A DNA stretch of 64,000 nucleotides from Lentilactobacillus buchneri (lineage in GTDB: Bacteria > Bacillota > Bacilli > Lactobacillales > Lactobacillaceae), in contig NZ_CP073066.1 in assembly GCF_018314255.1 (NCBI RefSeq), positions 1,798,001-1,862,000 on the forward strand, written 5' to 3'. A program made the position numbers and the translations under genes. Every line of letters begins with the position of its first letter. Position 1 is the first letter of the stretch. Positions 1 to 8,571 of the stretch are shown one piece after another. The notes beneath the pieces were generated by a model. It saw only the letters and a program-made list of their open reading frames with translations. It had not been told where the DNA came from and searched no databases.

Positions 1-154
1 CGATGAATAAATTGACTTTGTTGACCACGTCACGGAACAGGTCGGTTAAAATCCCGTTAGGTTTCCCCTCAACATCGGTGATAACGACCTGCGAAGAATC
101 GAATGCTAAATGGTTAAAGCGCACCATTTGTAAAACGTCAAACAGGTTATCCAT
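1..154 (-). CDS. hypothetical protein, N-terminal part only (runs off window)
   Basis: A minus-strand reading frame starts with ATG at 154-152 and stays open to the window edge, giving about 51 residues beginning MDNLFDVLQMVRFNHLAF. An AAGGGAC-like ribosome binding site lies about 12 bases upstream. The residues have ordinary globular-protein composition, with no signal peptide or membrane segment. I do not recognise the family. It points away from guaC, whose terminator separates the two genes. Confidence 0.45.
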   Translation of the reverse strand, partial: MDNLFDVLQMVRFNHLAFDSSQVVITDVEGKPNGILTDLFRDVVNKVNLFI

Positions 155-254
155 TGACAACAAGTCCCTTCATGATGATTCATTTAATATTAAGTGTAGC
201 CGTTTGCATATTCAAAAGGCAAGTATTATATCGTTCTGTTGATAAATTCGATCT

Positions 255-299
255 AAAAAGGTGCCGTGACGCAGCCATTCAGCTGTATCACGGCACCTT
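255..299 (-). terminator. intrinsic terminator of guaC
   Basis: Perfect 12-bp inverted repeat (AAGGTGCCGTGA / TCACGGCACCTT) followed on the minus strand by five T residues, 19 bases after the guaC stop codon. Confidence 0.85.
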
Positions 300-317
300 A
301 TTACCATCTAAACGGTG

Positions 318-1289
318 TTAGTCACCATTCATGATTGAATTTTTAACGATCACGTAATCAACTTTGGTAATATCATTCAACTTGCGGCCACCGGCATATG
401 AAATCGACGACTGCAGATCTTGTTGCATTTCGTTCAAAGTATCTGAGATGTGACCACGGTAAGGAACCAACATTTGTCGGCCTTCAACGTTGCGGTAGGC
501 ACCCTTTTGACGCTCGGATGCTGACCCCCAGTATTGCTTGTATTTCTTGCCATCAATACTGATCAGGTTACCAGGAGTTTCTTCATGACCGGCAAATAAT
601 GAACCGATCATCACCATTGAAGCACCAAACCGCACAGACTTGGCGATATCGCCATTGTAACGAATACCACCGTCGGCGATCATTGGCTTCCGAGCTGCTT
701 TGGAGCACAAACGCAGTGCAGCTAACTGCCAGCCGCCGGTACCAAACCCGGTCTTGAGCTTGGTGATACATGCTTTACCAGGTCCCACACCAATTTTGGT
801 AGCGTCAGCGCCGGCATTTTCAATTTCGCGGACAGCTTCAGGTGTTCCCAAGTTTCCGGCAATCAAGAAACTGTCTGGTAATTGTTCCTTGATGTAATGA
901 ATCATCTGGATAACATAGTCTGAATGACCATGAGCAACGTCAATCGTGATATATTCAGGCTTCTCGTTGTCGGCAACCAACTTGTCGATGAATTCATATT
1001 CTTCTGGCTTGATTCCAACACTGATAGAAGCATAAAGATCCTTTGAATGCATCATTTTGATGAAACCTTCACGCTTTTCAGGTTGAAATCTATGCATGAT
1101 GTAGAAGTAACCGTTTTGTGCCAGCCAAACGGCCAGGTCATCATCGATAACGGTTTCCATATTGGCAGGAACAACGGGGATCTTAAATGTCTTAGGTCCG
1201 AATTTTACTGAAGTGTCAGCTTCACTCCGACTCTTAATAATGTTCTTGTTAGGGATGAGTTGAATATCTTCGTAATCAAATACTTCCAT
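318..1289 (-). CDS. guaC: GMP reductase
   Basis: GMP reductase converts GMP to IMP and ammonia with NADPH, returning guanine nucleotides to the branch point of purine synthesis. The 323-residue length fits the short Firmicutes GuaC form, which lacks the CBS domains of IMP dehydrogenase. The catalytic-cysteine loop [11 protein letters not shown] places the nucleophile at Cys174, and MIADGGIR is the phosphate-binding segment of the TIM barrel. The start is ATG with GGAGG seven bases upstream. It lies downstream of purA on the same strand, separated by 372 bp of repeats, and just ahead of a strong terminator. Its neighbours purA and purB make AMP from IMP, so the three genes balance AMP and GMP. 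GuaB is the main alternative, but the length argues against it. Confidence 0.93.
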   Translation of the reverse strand: MEVFDYEDIQLIPNKNIIKSRSEADTSVKFGPKTFKIPVVPANMETVIDDDLAVWLAQNGYFYIMHRFQPEKREGFIKMMHSKDLYASISVGIKPEEYEFIDKLVADNEKPEYITIDVAHGHSDYVIQMIHYIKEQLPDSFLIAGNLGTPEAVREIENAGADATKIGVGPGKACITKLKTGFGTGGWQLAALRLCSKAARKPMIADGGIRYNGDIAKSVRFGASMVMIGSLFAGHEETPGNLISIDGKKYKQYWGSASERQKGAYRNVEGRQMLVPYRGHISDTLNEMQQDLQSSISYAGGRKLNDITKVDYVIVKNSIMNGD

Positions 1290-1305
1290 GATTTACCTCC
1301 GAGGT

Positions 1306-1415
1306 TTTAGGACAGCTCCGTCAGGTAGACAGTTTATAAGCGCCTGACTCTTCTTGCGACTTTAGGACAGCTCCGTCAGGTAGACAGTTTATAAGCGCCT
1401 GACTCTTCTTGCGAC
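1306..1415. repeat. two identical 55-bp tandem repeats
   Basis: Positions 1306-1360 and 1361-1415 are identical copies of a 55-base unit. Each starts TTTAGGACAGCTCCG and contains a small hairpin (GTCAGG / CCTGAC). The same TTTAGGACAGCTCC head opens the two larger palindromes that follow, so all four belong to one element family lying between purA and guaC. Confidence 0.9.
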
Positions 1416-1429
1416 TTTAGGACAGCTCC

Positions 1430-1525
1430 GCAAAGCAGAAGTCTGCGCCTAAGCACCTCTAACAAAATTCCAAGACCCGGAATTCTGTTAGAGGAGACTT
1501 AGGCACTGACTTCTAAGCGCTTTGC
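1430..1525. repeat. 96-bp imperfect palindrome, copy 1
   Basis: Long hairpin: arms CCTCTAACAaAATTCC / GGAATTctGTTAGAGG, extended outward by GCCTAAG / CTTAGGC and GAAGTC / GACTTC. It lies in the transcribed region between purA and guaC and shares about 85 percent of its bases with the copy at 1553-1645. It has no long T-tract, so it may be an RNA processing or stability element rather than a terminator. Confidence 0.8.
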
Positions 1526-1552
1526 TCCGCTCACTGTTTTAGGACAGCTCCT

Positions 1553-1645
1553 CCAAGCAGAAGTCTGCACCTAAGCACCTCTAACAAAATTCCAAGGCCC
1601 GGAATTCCGTTAGAGGAACTTAGGCTCCGACTTCTAACCGCTTGG
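1553..1645. repeat. 93-bp imperfect palindrome, copy 2
   Basis: Second copy of the palindrome at 1430-1525 with compensated differences in the stem. It begins 17 bases beyond the purA stop codon in the direction of purA transcription, so it probably forms the 3' end structure of the purA message. Confidence 0.8.
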
Positions 1646-1661
1646 ATCCGCTCACTGTTTT

Positions 1662-2942
1662 TTACCAAACTTTTTCCACGACGTTCGTCTGTTCTCTGTC
1701 AGGACCGACTGAGAAGGTTGCGTAAGGGACTCCGACTGCTTTTTGGACATGGTTTAAATAATTTTGAGCGTTGGTTGGTAGTTCATCAAATGTCTTGCAC
1801 TTGGTAATGTCTTCGTCCCATCCCGGCAATTCGTCGTAAACAGGCTTGCAGGCATCGAGTTCTTTTAAGGTTGCGGGATAATGGTCAATCTTCTTGCCGT
1901 TTAATTCATAAGCAACGCAGATTTTCAAAGTTTTAATACCGGTTAGGATATCCAAACAGTTCAGTGCCAAATGGGTGTAGCCGCTGACACGCGCCGAGTG
2001 GCGTAAAACCACACTGTCGAACCAGCCGATTCGGCGTGGGCGCTTGGTTACAACGCCATATTCATGGCCGACTTCCCGGATATGATCACCGATTTCATCG
2101 TGGAGTTCGGTTGGGAAGGGACCCTCGCCGACACGTGAAGTATAGGCTTTGCAGACACCGATCACGTGGTCGATCCGATTAGGGCCAACCCCGGTTCCAA
2201 CGGCGGCACCACCAGCACTTGGGTTCGATGAAGTGACAAACGGATAAGTTCCGTGGTCAACATCAAGCATGACCCCTTGAGCGCCTTCAAATAAAACATT
2301 TTTGTGATCGTCCAGCGCGTTGTTAATAATATAGGAAGCATCAACAACGTATGGGCGGATGCGATCGGCGTATTCGTTATATTCATTGAAGATCGGTTCA
2401 AATTCTAATGGTTCATGGTCATAGATTTTAGTGAGTAATTCGTTCTTAACTTGTAGATTGCTTCGAAGCTTTTCTTCAAAGATATCCTTATCAAGTAAAT
2501 CGGCAATTCGGATGCCAATTCTCTCGTATTTGTCCATGTAAGCAGGGCCAATTCCTTTGTTGGTTGTCCCAATCTTAGAATCCTTCTTTTGCTCCTGGAG
2601 ACCATCGAAGAGAATGTGGTATGGCATGATAACTTGAGCACGGTTGGAAATTCTCAAATTATCAGTACTGATTCCATCCTTTTTCAAATTGTCCATTTCG
2701 TTGATCAGGGATTTGGGGTTAACGACAACACCGTTACCAATTACACTGTACTTTTCCTGATCAAAAATACCTGATGGAATCAGTTGTAAATGATAGCTGT
2801 TGCCGTTAAATACAATGGTGTGGCCGGCATTGTCGCCGCCTTGATAGCGGGCAATAATATCAGCACTTTGGCCGAAGAAATCGGTAATCTTACCTTTCCC
2901 TTCGTCGCCCCATTGACTTCCAACAATCACAATAGATGACAT
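1662..2942 (-). CDS. purA: adenylosuccinate synthetase
   Basis: PurA joins IMP and aspartate with GTP to make adenylosuccinate, the first committed step to AMP. The 426-residue product has the amino-terminal GDEGKGK loop with catalytic Asp13, and GGDNAGH with catalytic His41, at the family's usual positions. I place the start at the ATG at 2942 because AGAGGTG lies seven bases upstream. A longer frame to 3011 adds 23 residues not found in the family. It is divergent from purB across 228 bp that contain a candidate PurR site, and it is followed by palindromic repeats and guaC on the same strand. Confidence 0.95.
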   Translation of the reverse strand: MSSIVIVGSQWGDEGKGKITDFFGQSADIIARYQGGDNAGHTIVFNGNSYHLQLIPSGIFDQEKYSVIGNGVVVNPKSLINEMDNLKKDGISTDNLRISNRAQVIMPYHILFDGLQEQKKDSKIGTTNKGIGPAYMDKYERIGIRIADLLDKDIFEEKLRSNLQVKNELLTKIYDHEPLEFEPIFNEYNEYADRIRPYVVDASYIINNALDDHKNVLFEGAQGVMLDVDHGTYPFVTSSNPSAGGAAVGTGVGPNRIDHVIGVCKAYTSRVGEGPFPTELHDEIGDHIREVGHEYGVVTKRPRRIGWFDSVVLRHSARVSGYTHLALNCLDILTGIKTLKICVAYELNGKKIDHYPATLKELDACKPVYDELPGWDEDITKCKTFDELPTNAQNYLNHVQKAVGVPYATFSVGPDREQTNVVEKVW

Positions 2943-3054
2943 ATGAACACCTCTAAATTTTATTGCCAGGAATCTACCCAGCATTTTTAATAATACCAAC
3001 TTGTATTCCATTAATCAACCAAAAGGTTAATAATTTTTACAAGTAAAACGTTTA

Positions 3055-3085
3055 ATATTCGACTTTGAAACCGAATACGAACGAA
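3055..3085. promoter_or_regulatory. candidate PurR-type operator between purA and purB
   Basis: An inverted pair, ATATTCG and CCGAATAC, followed by CGAACG resembles the CGAA core of Gram-positive PurBoxes. It sits in the divergent purA/purB spacer, where one PurR site could control both. The match is by eye only. Confidence 0.4.
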
Positions 3086-3170
3086 AGGTAATTATTATTC
3101 TCATAATATAGTCAAAAAGTGAACAATATGGTATTATTATCCTGTCATTATTTAGTAGAAAGGACTCGTT

Positions 3171-4466
3171 ATGATAGATAGATATTCTTTACCTGAAATG
3201 AGCAACATTTGGTCACTGCAAAACCAATACGCTTCATGGCTCAAAGTTGAAATTGCCATTGATGAAGCATGGTCCAAGCTGGGGAAGATCCCCGCTGAGG
3301 ACGTTGAGAAGATTAAGAAGAACGCCAAGTTTGACGTTGATGGCATCGCCGAAATCGAGGCGGTGACCCATCACGATATCGTGGCATTTACCCGCGACGT
3401 CTCCAAATCACTTGGCCCAGAGAAAAAATGGATCCATTATGGGGTTACCAGTACCGATGTCGTTGATACTGCCTGGGGTGTTCGAATCAAGCAGGCCAAC
3501 GAAATTATTCGAAAAGATATTGATGCATTTATTGATGTGATTGCCAAACAAGCTAAAAAATACAAGGATACTGTCATGATTGGCCGAACCCACGGTGTTC
3601 AAGCTGAACCAACCACCTTTGGGTTAAAGCTGGCGCGTTGGTATTCTGAAATGAACCGTAACAAGCGTCGGTTTGCGACTGCTTCTAAGGAACTGGAGGC
3701 TGGCCAAATTTCCGGTGCTGTGGGAACCTTTGCCAATGTGCCGCCGTTTGTTGAACAGTACGTGTGTGACTCACTTGGTTTACGTGCCCAGGAAATTACC
3801 AGTCAAATTCTCCCGCGTGATCTGCACGCCGATTATATTTCAACCTTGGCACTGATTGCCACCAGCTTGGAAGAATTTGCCACTGAAATTCGTGGACTGC
3901 AGCGTTCCGAGATTCATGAAGTTGAAGAACATTTCGATGCCGGCCAAAAGGGCTCTTCTGCGATGCCGCATAAGAAGAATCCAATTGGATCCGAAAATAT
4001 TTGTGGCTTGGCACGGGTTGTTCGCGGCCACATGGTAACTGCTTATGAAGATGTTGCCTTATGGCATGAACGAGATATCTCACATTCATCAGCTGAACGG
4101 ATCATTATTCCTGACACCTTGACACTGTTGGATTACATGCTGCACCGCTTCACCAGGATCCTGGATCGACTAACCGTTTTCCCAGAACGGATGAAGAGCA
4201 ACATGGGCCTGACCTACGGCTTGATTTACAGCCAGCGGGTGATGTTGAAGTTAATCGATGCCGGAATGACTCGTGAACAGGCATACGACTTGGTTCAACC
4301 ATTGACTAAACAATCATGGGATAAGGGCATTCAGTTCCGTGACTTGGTTGAAGGCGATAAGAAGATCACTGATGCTTTGAGTGAAGATCAAATCAACGAT
4401 GCTTTTGATTACCATTACCACATTCGCCATGTTGGTGAAATCTTTGCCCGAGTTGGCTTGGAATAA
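3171..4466 (+). CDS. purB: adenylosuccinate lyase
   Basis: PurB cleaves adenylosuccinate to AMP and fumarate and also SAICAR to AICAR. The 431-residue product carries the fumarase/aspartase superfamily signature [11 protein letters not shown] (flexible catalytic-serine loop), TSTDVVDTA near residue 90 and the HGVQAEPTT catalytic-histidine segment. The ATG has AAAGGA nine bases upstream. It is divergent from purA and followed by a strong terminator. It completes the IMP-to-AMP branch with its neighbour. Confidence 0.95.
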   Translation: MIDRYSLPEMSNIWSLQNQYASWLKVEIAIDEAWSKLGKIPAEDVEKIKKNAKFDVDGIAEIEAVTHHDIVAFTRDVSKSLGPEKKWIHYGVTSTDVVDTAWGVRIKQANEIIRKDIDAFIDVIAKQAKKYKDTVMIGRTHGVQAEPTTFGLKLARWYSEMNRNKRRFATASKELEAGQISGAVGTFANVPPFVEQYVCDSLGLRAQEITSQILPRDLHADYISTLALIATSLEEFATEIRGLQRSEIHEVEEHFDAGQKGSSAMPHKKNPIGSENICGLARVVRGHMVTAYEDVALWHERDISHSSAERIIIPDTLTLLDYMLHRFTRILDRLTVFPERMKSNMGLTYGLIYSQRVMLKLIDAGMTREQAYDLVQPLTKQSWDKGIQFRDLVEGDKKITDALSEDQINDAFDYHYHIRHVGEIFARVGLE

Positions 4467-4519
4467 CCAACGGACGGTGAATTTTAAATTGAATTAACCT
4501 GAAATCGATTAGTACTAAC

Positions 4520-4574
4520 TGACGAGGGATTGGACAAGACGATCTGTTTTGTCCAAGCCCTCGTTTAGTTTTTT
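4520..4574 (+). terminator. intrinsic terminator of purB
   Basis: Stem CGAGGGattGGACAA / TTGTCCaagCCCTCG followed by a T-rich tract, 55 bases after the purB stop codon. Confidence 0.8.
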
Positions 4575-4593
4575 CGCTTTTACCTAGCGGAAT

Positions 4594-4707
4594 TGTGAAA
4601 AAATAAGCAGCTTCCGGCCATACAAGGGGGATTAACCCAATGTCCAAATCCTGGATATTGGGTTAATCCCCCTTGTACTCTGGAAGCTAAGCGCTTATTT
4701 TTTCACA
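4594..4707. repeat. 114-bp near-perfect palindrome between convergent genes
   Basis: Nested inverted repeats: outer TGTGAAAAAATAAGC / GCTTATTTTTTCACA, then CTTCC / GGAAG, then a 21-bp inner arm starting TACAAGGGGG. The A and T runs at both ends make it a good bidirectional terminator between purB and the convergent oxidoreductase gene. Confidence 0.8.
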
Positions 4708-4714
4708 CTGACAT

Positions 4715-5668
4715 TTATGGCAGAAATACCAATCGATTATCGCCATAATCATTCCATTTTTCAGCAATCTGGCTGAGTGGGAAGGTAGTCAACGGTACTG
4801 CAATCTTGCCATCGGTAATCATCTTCAATAAAGCCGGCATATCATCCGCCAAGTTGGCTGCGGTGAACGAGCCGAAGCCACTGCCGATTAAATGGAAGTC
4901 AATACTTCGAAACAAGCTGCCTTTCAGCGGTGAGCTCTGGCCGGCCATGGAGCCGATTTGAACCCAGGTTAAAGTGTGTTGCGGATCTTGGCGCTGGGCA
5001 ATCATATCGGTAATCATAGTTGCCGCAATGTCGCCCCATAAATAGTCCAAAACCACGTCGACGTCGCCAATCTTGGCCAAGTCAGCTTTTAGTTGATCAT
5101 CGTTATCAGTTAATTTGATGGTTGAGGTGACACCAAATTGGCTCAATTTTGCTAGTTTTTCTGGATTGCGGCCGACGCCGATTACTTCGGTCGCACCAAA
5201 ACTAATGCTGATGGGGATAGCAAGTTGGCCTGAAGCGCCGGTTGCGCCCAGCACTAAGACTCGCTTGCCGCGGATCTTGTCTTCGCCCAAGCGTTCCTTG
5301 ATCGCCATAAACGACGACATTGCCGGGTTAGCTGTAGCGGCGACAACCGCCGGATCAGCGGTATTATCGATTGGGAACAGTGCCCGTCGGTTGACGACTG
5401 CTTTTTCGGCCAAAGTCCCATAAACGTTATTGCTGCTGTTGAAGTAGACGTGTTCACCGTCGGCCGTTTCACCAACGGCATCTACGCCGGGGACGATCGG
5501 TAGGGTGCTGGCTGCGGAATAGTGAGTGCCGTTTGCCCTGGCGCGGGCGAGTTGGCTGACTGCGGCCGCCAAGATGTGGACCTCAACTTCACCATCTTCG
5601 ACTTTGGGATTGGGGAAATCGCCGTACTCCGGACCACGGGTAAAATCATTAATAATTGCTGCTTTCAT
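4715..5668 (-). CDS. zinc-independent alcohol dehydrogenase / quinone oxidoreductase family protein
   Basis: A 317-residue member of the medium-chain dehydrogenase/reductase superfamily. It has an amino-terminal GroES-like part with the IVPGVDAVGE segment (residues about 57-66) and a Rossmann nucleotide-binding segment VLVLGATGASGQLA near the middle. The catalytic and structural zinc cysteines are absent, as in the NADPH:quinone reductase branch. The start is ATG with AAGGAG at a normal distance. It is probably a cytoplasmic NAD(P)H-dependent reductase of unknown substrate. It is monocistronic and convergent with purB. Confidence 0.75.
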   Translation of the reverse strand: MKAAIINDFTRGPEYGDFPNPKVEDGEVEVHILAAAVSQLARARANGTHYSAASTLPIVPGVDAVGETADGEHVYFNSSNNVYGTLAEKAVVNRRALFPIDNTADPAVVAATANPAMSSFMAIKERLGEDKIRGKRVLVLGATGASGQLAIPISISFGATEVIGVGRNPEKLAKLSQFGVTSTIKLTDNDDQLKADLAKIGDVDVVLDYLWGDIAATMITDMIAQRQDPQHTLTWVQIGSMAGQSSPLKGSLFRSIDFHLIGSGFGSFTAANLADDMPALLKMITDGKIAVPLTTFPLSQIAEKWNDYGDNRLVFLP

Positions 5669-5812
5669 GTGAATGCTCCTTAATTGTCATTTAAATGGAA
5701 TCATTGAAAGTGTGCTTTCAATATGGCCTTTATGATGATTGATGACGGTTGGTTTTGCAACGATATTGACTTTTGAATTGGTGGGATGTCGATTTGGCAG
5801 ACGTTCGAGTTA

Positions 5813-5838
5813 TCAAAACGCCTCTCGTTCCACTCTCA
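5813..5838 (-). repeat. remnant of GAGTG...ACGAGGCGTTTTGAT intergenic element
   Basis: Read on the minus strand just past the YafQ stop codon, this matches the leading edge of the palindromic element at 22565-22691, but no long hairpin follows. It appears to be a decayed copy. Confidence 0.4.
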
Positions 5839-5839
5839 A

Positions 5840-6109
5840 CTATATTTCGCCATGGCGGCCAGTATCCAAAAAGCGCACCGTGTCGCCGACAATTTCATAA
5901 ATTAATAACCAACTGCCCTTGATGAACAAGGCTCGTTGAGGCTTTCTGCTCTTAATGACGTGATCATCATACTTTTCAGCGACTGGTTGACCACTCAAAA
6001 TCTGCTCTTCTACTGTTCTGAAATCAGCCTCAGTGTATCGGTTGGCACGAATCATGTTTTGATAATGTTTCTTGAATCTGGACTGGTACTTGGGTTGATA
6101 TTTGCGCAT
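5840..6109 (-). CDS. YafQ/RelE-family mRNA interferase toxin, apparently without antitoxin
   Basis: An 89-residue basic protein ending SWLLIYEIVGDTVRFLDTGRHGEI-like, the carboxyl-terminal pattern of YafQ ribosome-dependent endoribonucleases. It keeps the conserved histidine of the final TG-x-H segment. The ATG at 6109 is preceded by GAGGGAG. The longer frame to 6253 is rejected because it reads through the hairpin of an upstream sRNA gene. No RelB/DinJ-like antitoxin is visible upstream, where the sRNA cluster lies, or downstream. It could be an orphan controlled from elsewhere, or one silenced by those RNAs. Confidence 0.7.
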   Translation of the reverse strand: MRKYQPKYQSRFKKHYQNMIRANRYTEADFRTVEEQILSGQPVAEKYDDHVIKSRKPQRALFIKGSWLLIYEIVGDTVRFLDTGRHGEI

Positions 6110-6174
6110 TAATTGACTCCCTCTCGAATGATGATAGCTTTCATTATAGCTTTTTTGACTGGATCTGAGGACAG

Positions 6175-6343
6175 AAAAAGGGCCCGGCGGGGGAGCCGGA
6201 CCTTTCAGTTCAATATTCTGAGGGGAATATGAATATGATAATCTGGACAACAAATCAATGGGGGGATTGATTTGCTGCTCAATGTTATTGGGGGGTGAGT
6301 AGAAATAAATCTCGTTTATCTCTTGCTCATGGTTATAATATAC
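6175..6343 (-). ncRNA. small RNA A with C-rich loops (predicted)
   Basis: A minus-strand transcription unit of about 169 nt. Operator TTCACA-N5-TTCACA at 6390-6374 is followed after 18 bases by -10 TATATT (6355-6350). Hairpins on the transcript have C-rich loops: AAATCAA-TCCCCCCA-TTGATTT, ATATTC-CCCTCA-GAATAT, and the terminator GGTCCGGC-TCCCCC-GCCGGGCC followed by T5. The unpaired CCCC/UCCCC motifs could bind Shine-Dalgarno sequences, as in Listeria LhrC and Staphylococcus UCCC-motif sRNAs. There is no convincing open reading frame. It is the last of three tandem units. Confidence 0.65.
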
Positions 6344-6373
6344 ATGATAAATATAAAAAAAGTTGGACGAAAG

Positions 6374-6390
6374 TGTGAACTTTTTGTGAA
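6374..6390 (-). promoter_or_regulatory. TTCACA-N5-TTCACA operator of sRNA A
   Basis: Two TTCACA hexamers with an 11-base period (minus strand), 18 bases before TATATT. The second hexamer takes the -35 position. The form is typical of OmpR/PhoB-family response regulator sites. Confidence 0.55.
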
Positions 6391-6415
6391 TTTTAGCAAA
6401 CTTATTTTGGCGGAT

Positions 6416-6573
6416 AAAAAAGGCTGCGGCGAAAGATTGTGACCTTCGCGACAGTCCATTTTATACCTAATCTTTTTTTGAGGGGGAGATAAGGTTTAAA
6501 TCAAATTGATTTTATCATTTCTGACAAATATGAGGTGAAGAGAAGCCTTAACTTCTATTCAAAATAAGCATAC
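6416..6573 (-). ncRNA. small RNA B with C-rich segment (predicted)
   Basis: Middle unit, about 158 nt on the minus strand, starting downstream of the TTCACA box at 6620-6604. It contains the hairpin AAATCAA / TTTGATTT and an unpaired segment TCTCCCCCTC, and ends in a GC-rich terminator (6457-6416: GGACTG...CGCGAA / TTCGCCGCAGCC then T6). Its -10 element is the weakest of the three, so its activity is less certain. Confidence 0.5.
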
Positions 6574-6603
6574 AGGAAAAGTTAGGCTAAAGTATGAATT
6601 AAT

Positions 6604-6620
6604 TGTGAAGATTTTGTGAA
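6604..6620 (-). promoter_or_regulatory. TTCACA-N5-TTCACA operator of sRNA B
   Basis: TTCACAAAATCTTCACA on the minus strand, identical in sequence to the box of sRNA C and to the one at 62611 before the S-layer gene. Confidence 0.55.
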
Positions 6621-6648
6621 CTTTTTCAATCGATTGGATAGTGGGCAC

Positions 6649-6796
6649 AAAAAAAGATAAGACACGGGGATGCCTTACCTCAAGTTACCTATATTCTAGG
6701 GGAAGAATATGAATACAAAAGTAATAAATTAAAGGGGGATTTAATTTATTGCCACATAAAATGACGTATCACTTTATGTTTATATCTACACTATAT
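6649..6796 (-). ncRNA. small RNA C with C-rich loops (predicted)
   Basis: First unit in the direction of transcription, about 148 nt. -10 CATATT (6808-6803) lies 18 bases from the operator. Hairpins: AATAAATTAAA-TCCCCC-TTTAATTTATT, ATATTCT-TCCCC-TAGAATAT, and the terminator GGTAAGGC-ATCCCCGT-GTCTTATC followed by T7. Every loop again exposes CCCC. It shares its architecture, but little stem sequence, with unit A. That pattern suggests selection on loops and structure. Confidence 0.65.
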
Positions 6797-6826
6797 AGAA
6801 TGAATATGACCAAAGTTTGAAAAAAG

Positions 6827-6843
6827 TGTGAAGATTTTGTGAA
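6827..6843 (-). promoter_or_regulatory. TTCACA-N5-TTCACA operator of sRNA C
   Basis: TTCACAAAATCTTCACA on the minus strand. A further TTCGCA-like hexamer lies ten bases upstream, giving a possible third half-site. Confidence 0.55.
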
Positions 6844-6931
6844 CTTTTGCGAATTTCACCACAATTTGTCCGATAAATTTATAAAAGATTAAAATTGACC
6901 GTAAGAAACAGCGAGATGAGGAGGATTTCAA

Positions 6932-7789
6932 ATGAGCTTTATGGCTAAACGGTTTATCAAGAAATTTAGGGCTGAAAACTACAAAAAAAGCGTCGCCCAC
7001 AGCTTCTTGAAGCCTAATCAGAAGATCAATATTTTTCGTCAAAGTGCTGATCAGTACAAAATTCGTCCGGTCAAAAATGGCCAGTTGGTCACAATTCAAC
7101 CAATTCAAAACCCCACCAGCCAGATTCTCTATTTCCATGGTGGGGCATTTACAGTGCCGATGAATGAAGACCAACTGGAAATGATTACCAAGATTGCCAC
7201 AGAATCAAATAGTCTGATCCAAGTGGCTGATTTTCCACTGTTGCCTAAACACAGTGCAGACGAAATCTTACAATTTACCCAGGCAGCATTTGACTTGGTG
7301 ATTGAGTCGGAACTGCCGACATTCATTGTTGCCGATTCGGCTGGGGCAAAGATTGCTTTGCAGCTGCTGGTGGATAATCCAGGAAAAGCAGCTGGCAGCA
7401 GTTTCATCTCGCCGTGGTTGGACACCAAGTTGACCAGCCCAGCGATTGCCGAGCGGGCTGATGAGGACATCTTATTGGATCTACCAACATTGCAGGAGAT
7501 TGGCCGTTGGTTTGACCAAGGGGCCACGCCTGAAAAATGGGTCGATTATACCGATGCGGATCGATTAAAAGGAGTCGGCCCAGTTCAAATCTTCTATGGT
7601 GAAAATGAGATGCTGGTTCCCTGCGATCTTCAGTTCATTGAGGCATTACAGAATGCCGAGGGAGCCGATCCAGAAGTCATTGCCTTTAAGGATGGGTATC
7701 ATGACTACACCCTTTGGTTCAAATTGTCCGAAACAAAAAAGACCTTTAGACGAATTGCTGAATTCATTAAAGATCAACGTGGTGCTTAA
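6932..7789 (+). CDS. alpha/beta hydrolase, HSL-family esterase
   Basis: A 285-residue cytoplasmic serine hydrolase. It shows the oxyanion-hole motif HGG (69-71) of the hormone-sensitive-lipase branch, a nucleophile elbow DSAG with Ser136, a probable acid at Asp232 and the catalytic His257 in GYHDY. It probably acts on short acyl esters, with no specific substrate implied. GAGGAGGA precedes the ATG by about ten bases. Its last 23 bases overlap the end of the convergent membrane-protein gene. It is divergent from the sRNA cluster. Confidence 0.8.
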   Translation: MSFMAKRFIKKFRAENYKKSVAHSFLKPNQKINIFRQSADQYKIRPVKNGQLVTIQPIQNPTSQILYFHGGAFTVPMNEDQLEMITKIATESNSLIQVADFPLLPKHSADEILQFTQAAFDLVIESELPTFIVADSAGAKIALQLLVDNPGKAAGSSFISPWLDTKLTSPAIAERADEDILLDLPTLQEIGRWFDQGATPEKWVDYTDADRLKGVGPVQIFYGENEMLVPCDLQFIEALQNAEGADPEVIAFKDGYHDYTLWFKLSETKKTFRRIAEFIKDQRGA

Positions 7790-8423
7790 GCTTGGGGAAG
7801 GCATGGGTGTCGGACCATTTCATCATTGTGCCTTGGAACAGTAAGGCAAAGATGGTTCCAAAACCAATTGCATAAAGTTTCCCGGTAAATAAATAGGATG
7901 CCGAGATGATGACGACCGGTGGAATGTAGCTCAGCCACTGGGATAACACGGCACTGCCATGAATGTATTTGAAACGGATGATGTATGCCAAGTCGTCGTT
8001 GGGATGCATAATCAAGTTGGCCCGGGCGTACATCGAAACTGCCATTGCCACGCAATACAGGCCGATGATATCCAAAATGAGGCGGACGTAGAAGTCCATT
8101 GCCGGGACTCCTAGTGAATTAAAGATGAATGTGAACAGCGCTACCAGGTAACTGAACGGCACGGTGTAAAGCAGGTTGGAGAAAAACCGGCGGCGGTCAA
8201 AGGACCCCAGTAGTAACTGATTGCTCAAAGTAACAATGATGCCGTAGATAAACAGCGTCGTTCCCAGGGGGATGTTGACCCATTTGGAAAGGTTAACAGC
8301 GGATCCGGTCCACACCGCGCTTCCGAGGTTGGAGGAAATTGCCAGGGCGTTTCCCGCAGAGTTAATAATAATTGACAGCCCCAGGTAATAAAGGCGCTGC
8401 TTGAAGTCTTTCATTTTTGCCAT
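7767..8423 (-). CDS. YczE/YyaS/YitT-family membrane protein
   Basis: A 218-residue polytopic membrane protein with about five or six hydrophobic segments (roughly residues 12-32, 50-70, 84-108, 115-135, 160-182 and 186-205). It matches the YczE/YitT class of integral membrane proteins, whose function is unknown. The first segment contains the typical small-residue stretch GNALAISSNLGSAVWTG. Its 3' end overlaps the esterase gene on the other strand by 23 bp. The gene is monocistronic. Confidence 0.7.
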   Translation of the reverse strand: MAKMKDFKQRLYYLGLSIIINSAGNALAISSNLGSAVWTGSAVNLSKWVNIPLGTTLFIYGIIVTLSNQLLLGSFDRRRFFSNLLYTVPFSYLVALFTFIFNSLGVPAMDFYVRLILDIIGLYCVAMAVSMYARANLIMHPNDDLAYIIRFKYIHGSAVLSQWLSYIPPVVIISASYLFTGKLYAIGFGTIFALLFQGTMMKWSDTHAFPKLKHHVDL

Positions 8424-8571
8424 TATGTATTCAAATTCTCCTTCAATTGATCATGAATTCCATTGTATAATATTTAATTTGGTTTGAACATCTTTACTGA
8501 AAGCCTCCTGGTCAAATTGATACTGTTCTTTCACAAATCGTGTTAATATTCACGGTAGAGGAGGCGGTCTT

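Noticed and set aside
3..242. 79-codon plus-strand frame at the window edge
   Set aside because: It overlaps a better minus-strand frame with a ribosome binding site, and its residues (many Thr, Ser, Arg and Cys) look like an antisense reading.
1306..1645. CRISPR array
   Set aside because: The repeats abut each other with no unique spacers and form long hairpins, and no cas genes are nearby.
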